A stretch of 64,000 nucleotides of DNA from Lytechinus pictus (taxonomy: Eukaryota > Echinodermata > Echinoidea > Temnopleuroida > Toxopneustidae): positions 38,829,420-38,893,419 of the forward strand of contig NC_087247.1 in NCBI RefSeq assembly GCF_037042905.1, written 5' to 3'. The position numbers and the translations under genes are program-made. The notes beneath the pieces were generated by a model. The model had not been told where the DNA came from. It ran no database searches and worked only from the letters and a program-made list of their open reading frames with translations. Positions 10,301 through 22,300 of this stretch are shown here, piece by piece (the first letter of the stretch is position 1; the number at the start of each line of letters is the position of its first letter).

Positions 10301-13300
10301 GCTTATTTTTCACAAAACAGTGATATGCACAACTCACTGACATGCAAATGAGTCAGTCGATGATGTCCATCACTCACTATTTCTTTTGTTTTTTATTATT
10401 TGAATTATACAATATTTCATTTTTTACAGATTTGACAATAGGGACCGACTTGGCTGAACCATATAGTATTAAACAATGCTGATTCCATATATATAGGGAG
10501 GAATTAATTACTGTTTCACTTGACAATGAGGAGAAAATTAGAATATTTCATATAATAAAATACAAAAGAAATAGTGAGTGGATGACGTCATCAGTCTCCT
10601 CATTTGCATACCGACCAGGATGTGCATATCACTGTTTTGTAAAAATTCAGTGAAACTTTAAAATGTCATAACTTTCTTATTTTACATCCGATTTTGATGA
10701 AATTTTAAGTGATATGCTTGTTGGATTTTTCTCTTTTTATTTAAATAATTTTTTTGTTGGGGTGGACTTGTCCTTTAAGACCGGAGCATATGTCTTGTGA
10801 TCTTTGCAAGAGGCTCATTAAATTTATTAGTTCTGAGCTCTATATGTGGGGAAGCAGATAACTTTTTGAGATCTCGGCCGTCCACCGCGTGATCGTGATG
10901 AATAACGATTCCTGCGTTACCCGCAAAGTCATCTATCACTTTCTCTAATAATTGATTGAATAATTACTAAATAAAGCTCCAGATATACTTGTTTTAAGTA
11001 CTCTTGTTTACAAATATACATGAAAAAATGGAATCAAATCAAATTCAATTTATCATATTTTATATTTATTCAGTTCTTTGTCTTTCAACTTTTCGTTTGT
11101 TAATGCCTTTTCGGTGAAATTCTTCGGCAACACTATATAACCAGGATAAAACTCTTTGAGATTGATCGTTTTCTTTTAAATCCCGTGTATATATGCGATT
11201 ACAGAATATCATATAATTTAGGAACAGCGCGTAATGGCGTACTGTCTTTTTTTTTCTACAGACGTGTAATACAATAAGCCAGTTCACGGTTAGCTCATGA
11301 TCAACTTTTCTCTAATGACCTTTGTGATATTTCATTAGGATAAGCACTATCATTATCAAATGTAGATGTTGCGTAAGCTTTACCGGTAGAGTATTCAAAT
11401 TCTAAGAACAAATAATAATAATAATATAGGTTTATTTACCCAGGGAAGCCACTTCAGTTTCGAAAACTGTTCTACCAGCGGGCCCTGCTATTATTATTAC
11501 CCCGGCTTTAGCTGAGCTGCCTCGGCGCTCAAGCATTCAAGGAATTTCTTCCTACCGGGTACCCATTCACCTCACCTGGGTTGAGTGCAGCACAATGTGG
11601 ATGAGTTTCTTGCTGAAAGAAACAAAAGGCATTGTATAGACCAGGTGACTAGAATAGTACATCAGGGATAAAGTTTGGAAATCTGTTTTATTGTCTGCCT
11701 CTGGAACATTTGACTATTGTTAAGGCTAATGTCAAATACCAGTGATTATGAAGGCTCTGTTTATTTCTCTTCAGCTTGGATGTGATAAAATGAATATTTT
11801 GAAAGGAATTTATGAATAATCATCAAATCACAAATTTTATGTCAGTGAATTTGAAAGCCACCTTCATGGTTTATCTCAAATGACCTTTTTCTGCTCGTGC
11901 AGTTTACAACCGTGAACAGGCTTATTGGATATGATTAGGCACGAGATGCACGAGGTGGTACAGAAGAAGGTGACTGGTGACAGCGTAACGGTGCGAAACA
12001 GAATGATGTGAAACGTCTGGGGTGGATTTCACTATATCCAGCCTTTTAAGGATTGAAATATGGCCCCTTCAAATTGAACATGTGGCCGTCTTGAAGTGGC
12101 CAAAAACATTATTGGACGAAACAGACGGTACCGTTAGATACGGTAAGTCAGCACAACAGTGAACTTGAACAATTAAATTGGGTTTATTCAGACCTGTCCG
12201 GATCCGCGGTATTTAGAGACCATGGCGCCAGCAACAGCGGCGTCTACATCAGCTGAATTGAATACAATAAATGGTGCATTACCACCGAGTTCCATGGAAA
12301 CACGTTTGACTGTATCAGCTGATTGTTTGAGAAGGATCTGAAAAACAAAAACACGCAAATATACAATCACAAACCATGAAAGAGGATGGTTACTGTAAAT
12401 ACAAATTTTCTTACTGGCAAGCAAGGTATCCCATAGTAAATGAAAAGTCCCATTTCACAAGAAATTAGCTCATGGTAGGCAATAAATTGTGACCTAAAGG
12501 TGAATTCATTTACTTTTTCTAGATAATACGAATACTGTGTAATTACAAAACCAATCAAGCTTTTGTCAATACTCTTTCTTCTGTTCATTTCCTCCTGTTT
12601 TTTTTGGTCATTTCAAGATTTTTACTTAACATCACTTCAAAAACAATAGCGGCGGTGACCATTAAGTCCCCCTGTAGTACCGTCTGTCTCGGCCCCACGT
12701 TTCATTGGTTCTAAAAGGAAAAGGCAAAAAGTGCCATGAACAGACCAGTAACAAGCCGACCATGACTAAAATAAAAGTTGTGTTTTTCTAAATCGGATAA
12801 ATCAGACATAAAATGGTAACTCTTCGAGTCAACTTTAAATCTTAAATTTTCTTAGAAAATGTTATATGCTGTACCAAGTAAGAAAAAAAAAGAATTGCCA
12901 GTTCTTGTTAGAATGATTTCACTTCAGTTGGCGTTATATTGGTTAAGCCCCAGTCACATATAGATCCCGGACCACCCCGGACCATCCCGGATCTGATCCG
13001 GGGTGGTCCGGGGAGAGATCCGTGTTGGCGCCTTGGGCATCCTTGGAGGTCCGGGGTGGTCCGTGTTGGTCCTTGAACGTCCGGGAGGCCAACACGGCAG
13101 TTTTTGACTGTCAAAAACATCCGGCGTCATCCGTGGACTGCCGGGTTGGCAAAGCCATCCGGGATGGTCCGTGTAGGTCCGTGTGGCTGCCGTGTAGGTC
13201 CGTGTAGCTGCCGTGTAGGTCCGTGTGGCTGCCTGGAGTATCCTTGGCAGTCCGTGTTCTTTTTTCCCATCAAATCTTTACAACGCTATTTACTTTATGA

Positions 13301-16300
13301 ACTTTTCAGGAGTTGTTAAACAGTTGAAACAAACTTGCTTAATTTATTTATTATTAAATGGATGATTTAACGATTCAGGATATTTTCTTACGCTTCTTAC
13401 GCCCAACCTAATATCTGTCAACTTAGTGCATGTATCAATATTTTATTTTTTTATTTTTAATATTTACCCCAACTTTGTCTGTTATTACTATTTCACATTT
13501 CATTTTCTTAAAATAAATGTTATGTACCTGTTACATCAAAATTGTACATTAAGTTTGATACCACTGCCCTGTATCGACAGTTATGCGTCATGACCTGGGC
13601 CTATCTTAATTTTTATTATGTTTTCTATTGACTTTTTTAAAAACAACATAATATAATGTTGCGACAAGGATGAGAAAAAATAAATAAATATCAGCTCATT
13701 ATATTATGAGCAGATTCTCATTTGCCGTGCTGGTCAATATAGCTGCCGTGTTGGTCCTTGAGCTGACGTGTTGGTCCGTGTAGCTGACGTGTTGGTCCGT
13801 GTAGCTGACGTGTTGATCCGTGTAGCTGACGTGTTGGTCCGTGTTGGTGACGTGTAGGTCCGTGTTGCTGACGTGTTGGTCCGTATTGGTCCTTGTAGCT
13901 GACGGGTTGGTCCGTGTTGCTGACGTGTTGATCCGTGTAGCTGACGTGTTGATCCGTGTTGCTGACGTGTAGGTCTGTATTGCTGACGTGTAGGTCCGTG
14001 TTGACGACATGCTCTGCCGGCATGGTCCGTGTAGATCCGTGTGAAGACCTCCCCGGACCTCCCCGGATCATGCCGGCGTTGCCGTGTTGATCCGTGAGGA
14101 TCCGTGTCTATATGTGACTGGGGCTTTAGCTGCGTTGTATAGACTTCCGTTTGTTCTTGAGCAAGCGTTATACAAAAGAGAGAGAGAGAGAGAAAAAAAA
14201 TATACAAACCTTTCCTGTTTGTGTTGAACCAGTGAAAGATATCTTAGCCACTAAAGGACTTTCACACATGATTTTCCCTACATCTGCAGCATGAGAGCGA
14301 GAACACGGTACAACGTTGAACACACCAGCCGGTACTCCCGCTTGGTTGGCCAACTATAGATCATTAAAAAAATACACTGTTGACATGTATGTAATTTTAC
14401 ATAGGACGTGAGTAATTTCAAGAAATATATCTAATCAAAATCTATATAAGGTTATAACCTTGATATATTGTCCGTTTTGTTCACTTAGAGCATGATTCAT
14501 AAAAAGTATATCTAAGTAAGATCATTGGTATACCTTATCTGCAAACTCTGTGTAGGTAGTTTGATATATTTATTAGGCTTTTTTAACATATAGAAACACA
14601 TCCAATAATGAACAGCCAGATCAGTAAGTTAAAAAATTAATCAGTATTTACAGGATGATTGCAATTTTCAATGAATAAAACACAATTGTATTTTACATTT
14701 AGGACATGTACCAAGACATGTTGTATAAATCAGGTATACCTCACACAATGCAAGGGCCGACAGAGGAGTATCTTCTGCTGGTTTGACTACCACTGTGCAT
14801 CCAGCTGCAATCGCTGCAGCAGCTTTTCGTGTGATCATTGCAGAGGGAAAATTCCACTGAAATGAGAAATGATTTCAATAAAATACAATCATAAGCTAAC
14901 ATACTTCAAGACTATGACTACAAGAACGAGGTTATTGGTCAAGATTAACATGCATCGCATAACTTATATGGACAAAAGAAATTTAATGGGGTGCTGAGGT
15001 CACACCATTAAAGGGTTTTACGGATTTTAATGAGAGTGACTTCTATCGGTAAATCATGGAATAAAATCAGTTCGATTATTAATCAGCTTTGTGCATTATG
15101 GTCCGTGACAAATATATCTTTTAAGTTAAGAGGCTTGACCAAATTATTCGTATCTCAAGTTGTTGGTTTAAATGGTTCATAGCAAAATTATGAAATGGAA
15201 AGCTATTGGAATCATAGTATTTTCAAACATGTTGAATTACACTTTGGGGGAATGTACGTCCATGACACATTCATAGTGGCGATTGAGAAGCATATTGATT
15301 ATTATTCGATCGCGAAAATACTCGACGAGGTCAATTCATTTGGATAAAAATAGCAACAACAAAAAACTAAATCACATCTCAATTTATATCGTGTTCAGCC
15401 GTGATACTAAAGATTAATTGATGTGCATATGAATAGGAAACCATGACAATCGTACGCATTTATTAAACTTATAAATATAAAGCATGTCATATCGTTTGGT
15501 CACTTAACATTTACAGGCCTCACAATTTTGTCTTCTTTTCTTAAATAATCCATCCGTGACAAGCTGACCGCATTCAGTAGTCAAAATTTTGTTACAAATG
15601 ATATGTGTCTGTATCAAAATTAATGTTTCGTATTTAAAATTATTGCTTGAGTCGGCTTTAATTGCAAAATAAATGAATAAACTCAACGATGTAAACAAAA
15701 ATTAAGGAATCAATGAACATTTGAAAGAAAATGATCCTATATAAAATCACAGATAAAAAAACTATGTCTAGAGTTATTTTCGATTTCATGCAAGTCATTT
15801 TAACCCTGTCTAGGCCGGGGTATTTTGGGAGTTCATATGGCCGGGGGGGGGGGGGGGGCTCCCAGCCCCCGCCCCCTTGAGATCTCGGCCGTTTGCCGCG
15901 CGATCGCGCCGAAAATTGGCACGCAGGTTGTCTGGGACATAATCAAGAAAATGGTATAGTAATTTATTTCATGCAAATTGCTATTAAGTGATTATGCCAA
16001 TTTATGCATATTTAGTATGCGAAATCATACTTATCCCTCTAACTCCCTAAATAAAGCTCAAAATGTTCGAATTTTTGGCATAAAAACTCTTTGTGGTGTT
16101 CTTAGCAAGTGTACATGAAAAAAATTGCGATATCAGATCAATTTCTTATGTATTATATAATTTTTTGCAATTTCTTATATATTTCTATGTTTTTTTGACC
16201 TTTTTTTCTTTGTTTTTTAATGAAATTTGTTGGGGACTCTTCTGAGAACATAAACAGCATAAAATGAATACATGTAAACCAGTAAAACTAAAAATAATCA

Positions 16301-19300
16301 TAAATTTATGATTTTTGGTTGAAAACACAATTTGAATTGACTTTGTACACGAAATCACGTTTTTGAACAATTTTTTGTCTAACATGCACGTACATAATGT
16401 TGCGTAATTTCGGAACCGCGTACCCGGGTGACGCAAAACAGGGCCCCGTTGTACAAAGAGTTACGATTGATCCGATCAATCGTAACTATGGCAAGCCAGC
16501 AAAGTCAACATACGAAATGCATGTTTGTTCAAAAAAAATTCTAGATATGAATGCATATCCATAAATTCATTGATTTCTTGACAATTTGGGGTGTTCTCCT
16601 TTGATTACAAAGGACATTTTGCAAATTTCCTGTAGAAAAAATTATGACACTGATGGATTTCCATAGAGTTACGATTGATCGGATCAATCGTAACTCTTTG
16701 TACAACGGGGCCCTGGTCTCAAAAGTTGCGTAAGACTTGAAAGTAAAAAGTCAGCGAGCGGCGCGGTCAAAAAATTTCGCGCGGGGAAAATATTGCGCGA
16801 ATCGGCGGGGGGGGGGGGGGGCCTCCGAGGCCCTCCCCCGGCCTGGATAGGGTTAAAGAACATTATGTTTCAATTAAAGGTCGATGAAAAACACACAATC
16901 AAGAAACTGACAATGCCAAGTAATAAGTCATAATAATTACGAATGATTAAATGTTTACTCCAATCAAATATTGATAAGCAAACAAATCACATAAGTATGC
17001 AGGCTGCAAAATATTTTGAATTCTCGTCTGATGTAGCATACACTATTTTAATATTTGCAGATTTGGCAATGGAGGAAACTCTTTATTAAATCACAAAAGA
17101 TCCATCTAGATGACAATTCCACACGACCCGGGAGAAATCAAACTTAATCTGTCATGTAAGGAAAAAATAAAACATTTCAAAGGTCATAAACTAAAGGAAT
17201 AGTGAGTGAAAGATGCCATCGGTATTCTTATTTGCATACTGGCCAGGATAAGAATGTCATAATTTTTATATCTTACATCCGATTTTGATGAAAGTTTTCA
17301 GGGTTATGCTTATTTTACTTTTTACTTGATTACTTTGTTGTATTCTGATCAACTTTTGGCTTCGTATGGACTAAAGTTGATCCATAAAACAGTTCTTCAG
17401 TTGATCTGTCAAACAATCATGAGAAGTAAATCAGGGCGGACGGGCGACTTGAAAATCATCATCTGTCATTCACTGCCAACCTTAATTAACCACCATGGGT
17501 ATATAGGCGGAGATGTATAAATACCGCTGGAACCTGGCACGTGCATACATGCGCCAACTTTAAAATCATAATGTATCAAATTAAATTTGAAATTCAGTGA
17601 TACAATATCGACTGCTAGAGTGTGAATATCTTGCGTTAAATTACCGCAGAAATCAGAGAGACGCCTCGTGTGCATTGGGGTCTTCATGTAAACTTCACAA
17701 GGTCAATCAGTTCCAATAACATAAGCATGATAAGAATGATAATATCAAGGAAAAAACCTTAAACAGTATACGAGTATGCATTGTGCAATTACCTATCAAA
17801 GTTCATTTCTTTGTTCACGTTGTTAAGGTGTGTAGTTGGATACAATATTCAGTTATTCAGTTATTCAATGATGAAATAGGAATAAAATTTCGGAAATAAT
17901 AACGCTATCTTTGCTAAAGTTTATTTGTTTTGAAAACGGTAACCTTTCACACACATTGGCTTAATAGACCGAAAGTGACTGCATCAAATACGGGAAATAA
18001 ATGTGCTGTGTCATTGCCAAATTCTGAATAGGACCTATAATTTATACGTGCAGTACTTCTTTACAGGATCGATTTTGAAACGTAGAAGCCTAACGAATTT
18101 TCGATGGAAACTAAAACTGGTAACAAACTGATGGGATCAGGGACTTTCAAGGCTTACTGAGAATGAAACAGACCACTGCGATCAGTCGGACAAAAGAGCC
18201 AAAATATTTTGAGGGGGCACAATATGGTGAAGTTGGAAAAACTTTATAATATAATTTTTTTCTTTTGAATAAAAAGTAGGGAAGGAACAAAAATTATGAA
18301 GTTTTCACATGAAATTTTATTTTAGGTTTTGAAATGTTTATTTTTCATCCTTGTCTAATATTTCCATTTTTCTTAGTTTTTCTGGGTCGTGGAACCTTTG
18401 GGCCAATCCCATATATACGCTAGTGCCTGAGATACATAATAATATTGCATGTAAATGGTATTTAGCCTCACTTGAAAGCATTTCAAGGTTGGTTTTCTGA
18501 TCTTGTTGCCTTGTCATGCAAACTAGTAGGCCTCTGCGTAGGCGGAGTGAGACGGCAAATGCTATCTGTGAATTGTGATAGCCTTGTGGGGGATGTCTTC
18601 ACTGTCTTGCCATTTTTTTTAATGGGCTCTCCCTCTGGCCAAATATGGATCGATCAGCCCCTGATATTACGTCACATGTGGCATTATTAATTTTCATCAA
18701 GAATACTGTTTTTGAACTATATGAATTCTTATTTGCACAAAGTAATTTATTTTTCACAGACCTTGCACAAATCAATAATTGTGCATTGTGAAAATACGGC
18801 ATTTTGCAATCACTGATCGTAAAGATTCTATTTCATCTCGTATTAAGTAAATGTAGCATGAGTTTGATTTATATTTGAAGTTGTTGGCAAATATCATAAT
18901 TTTATTTTCAGCGTAATGTTCGATCGTCTTCTACTAAGGCATTAATGGGGAAGGGGTTGTTCCTATTGTAACATCTTTGTTACTGATTATTCAATATCTT
19001 ACTTATCCTCCTATTTATACCCTTTTATTTTGATAGGGTTTCTCATAAATGAAAATGGCATCATATCAATCCATTTTCTAGTTTGAAAGGGACACAAATT
19101 TCGTCCGAAGCTTAACTGATTTGGATAATTATTATGAGCGAACGGAGCGACCGATTAAAAAGGGAAATATATAATCATCAGATAAACCATATATGTACAT
19201 TATTAGACCGCTTAGTTTACATACTTGTCTGCTTTTTGAAAATCATCTCGCATCCACAAATTTCCTAATTGCACACTTTACAAAGACGAGCGTGTAGAAT

Positions 19301-22300
19301 CAGCGAGGAAAAATATGCTCGCTCTTTTATGGGATTATTATGTTTAGAATCCAAATTTCAGAATCTGCTTGCTAGCAGCTTGTTATAAAAATATTACTAT
19401 ATCCAGTTCATTCATGACATCCAACAGTTATCTATTTAGGGATACAATCCCCCCCCCCCCCCCCGTCTGAAATGATGATGTACTTTCTAAGAAAAAGAAA
19501 AAAATGAAACAAGAATGAATTATTTGCAAAACAGGGGAACGTTTCATCAACATTTTCGTCCGACAAGTTGTCAAGTCTGACAACTTTCCTTGATTATGAC
19601 TGGCTGACAGGCAATGTTACCATAGTAATTGTCGGATAAAACAGTACTTGTCGGATAAAACGTCCGACAGGTCCTTTCATGAAATAATCCCTGGCCAGGA
19701 AGTCACAAAGCATATCTATAGGCCGACATTATTATCAAGCGAGCTGCTCCTGATTGGTGTCTCTTGTATCTATCAGGTTTTTATTACTATTTTATTAATT
19801 ACTCTGTAGATTTTGCAATCATCAATTTCATATCATTTGAACCATGAATAACATATTCAAATTCAAACGCAAAGCTTGTAGATAGTTTTGTAGGCCTACT
19901 ATCATGACTGTAGGCACTTATCCCCACCCCCCATCTCTCTCCCTTTATCACACAAAGATTTATAATTATGAGGGTATATATATGGACCCAATTGAAAATA
20001 TTTTACATGCATAGATTATGGTTTAATTTGAAAATACCGAAACATGTGAAAACAATGAAACGATGAGATTCAAACCATATCATCGGTCATAATTATGAAA
20101 TTTTGAATTTCATAATATCTTTAAAAAACACTGACTAAACAATATATAAATACCAGTTAGGAAAAGATAATTCTACTAATAGATCGGTATGAAGAATATA
20201 ATGCAGAAAATTTGGTAACTATTACAGAAATATTATGGCTTCCGTACAGGGGTTCATAAAAAGCAGATTAGGCCTATGGGTTATGAGCAAATTTTACACA
20301 GGAAGGAAAAATAATCCAGTATGATATGTTCGGCTAGAAATAAAGGGTACCAGTACATGAATTCCAGTTACTCGTACATTGCATTATATGGGATAATCTG
20401 AACCGTGACAAGACTATGATAGTAACGGAGGGTATTTTCTTCATATACTCACAGGTGTAATCATTGCTGCTACTCCAACTGGTTGTCTGATAAATATCAT
20501 CCTTTTAGTCTTGACAGGTGACGAGACCACATCACCATACGCTCGGCGAGCTTCCTCAGAGAACCATTCGTTAAAGGATGCTGCGTAGCCAACCTCACCC
20601 ATCGCTTCCGATAAAGGCTTGCCCTAAAATCCATTGAAGTTTGTAGATAATAAAATGAAACTTACGTTTTTTTTTTAATCTTCCCACAAACATAATTATA
20701 TACAATATACTCCACTGATATACACAGTAAAAAATAGCACACTGTTTAAGCCTGTCAATCTAATAAAAAGTTGTTTAAACCTTTTTGTAAGTTAAAAAAA
20801 AACTTGTTTAAAAGTTTAAACTGTTGTTTAAAAAGTTTAAACAATAGTCGTTAGAGTGACGGGCTTATACAACGTGCTTAAAATTTTAAACAGCGTTTTT
20901 ACAGTGTGAGATGTCCATGGACTATCCAAACTTTCGTCCAAGTTTACGTGCTTCTTCAAATCACATTTAAAGAAATAATCTGGGATATTTCAAGTAATTA
21001 AATGAGAAAAAAAATAAATACATAATGCGATTGGTATAGAATGACTTACGTTTTCTGATGTCAAAATTTTGGCTAATTCTTCTTGATTCTGCATCATCAG
21101 TTCTGCCCATCGTCGCAGAATTAGCGCCCTTTCCTGAAAATCATACCGAACAAAACATTTTCATATAACATCGGAATAATTCCGATGGACAAAAGTGAAA
21201 ATATATACATTTCCTTATTTTTATACATTGCACCTTGTACTGTTCCAAATAGCAATTTACAGGGCTCCTTTAAAAGGACAAGTCCATCCCAACAAAAAAT
21301 TGATTTGAATAAAAAGAGAAAAATCCAACAAGCATAGCACTGAAAATTTCATCAAAATCGGATGTAAACTAAGAAAGTTATGACACTTTAAACTTTCGCT
21401 TAATTTCACAAAACAGTTATGCATATCCCGGTCGGTATGCAAATGAGGGAACTGATGACATCACTCACTCACTATTTCTTTTGTATTTTATTACATGAAA
21501 TATTGTAATTTTCTTCTCATTGTCCTTTGAAACAAAGTCTCATTTCTCCCTGAACATGTGGAATTACTAACATTTTATGGTTCAGTCAAGTTGGTCCTTA
21601 TTGTCAAATCTCAAAAATTGAAATATTGTATAGATCAAACAATAAAAAAAAGAAATAGTGAGGGACAACATCGATTCTCTCATTTGCATGGGAATAAATT
21701 GTGCATAATAACTATTTTGTGAAAAATAAGCGAAACTTTAAAATTTCATAACTTTCTTATTTAACATCCGATTTTAATATAATTTTCAGCATTATGCTTG
21801 TCTGATTTTTTAATCTGTTGATTCAAATCAACATTTTTCTGAGGTGGACTTGTCCTTTAATTTTGCTTCGGGGTGTAATTTGGAGTGAAATCGCTTTGAG
21901 TCCCCGTTTATTTCCTTTTTTCCCTACAGACCTCTTCTGTTTTTAACTCACAATAATTGTAACACTAAAAAATGTCGAGCGCCATGAATATTTTGTACTA
22001 AAGATAATGATATCAACTTTGGTATTACATCAAAATCCGTATCACAAGACATTATTTTTTCCATTTTAAAAAGGTCAAAATTTTAGCTCGTTCTCTTCGC
22101 TTGCTCTCAACTTGTGAGGAATTTTGCCACATACGTCATGCTCTTTCCCTCAGATGTTTTGGCCCATTGCCGATTCCACTGACCACTCGTGTAATCAAAA
22201 CCTGATAATTTTTACTGTAAAAGACTCTTTGCATTGTGTAATTGGCAAACAAGAGCCTAATGGATGGTGGGGGGGGGGGGGGGGGTAATGGCCGATGAAG

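Noticed and set aside
14178-14198. Short GA repeat near the ALDH5A1 exon 5 donor as a splice regulator
   Set aside because: Simple dinucleotide repeat of about 20 bp with no further evidence of function.
13699-14207. Three overlapping minus-strand frames (99-157 aa) with TDQHVS/TNTSA-type repeats
   Set aside because: They arise because the 21-bp minisatellite has a length divisible by three. All three frames are open, there is no domain, and they lie inside a MITE in an intron.
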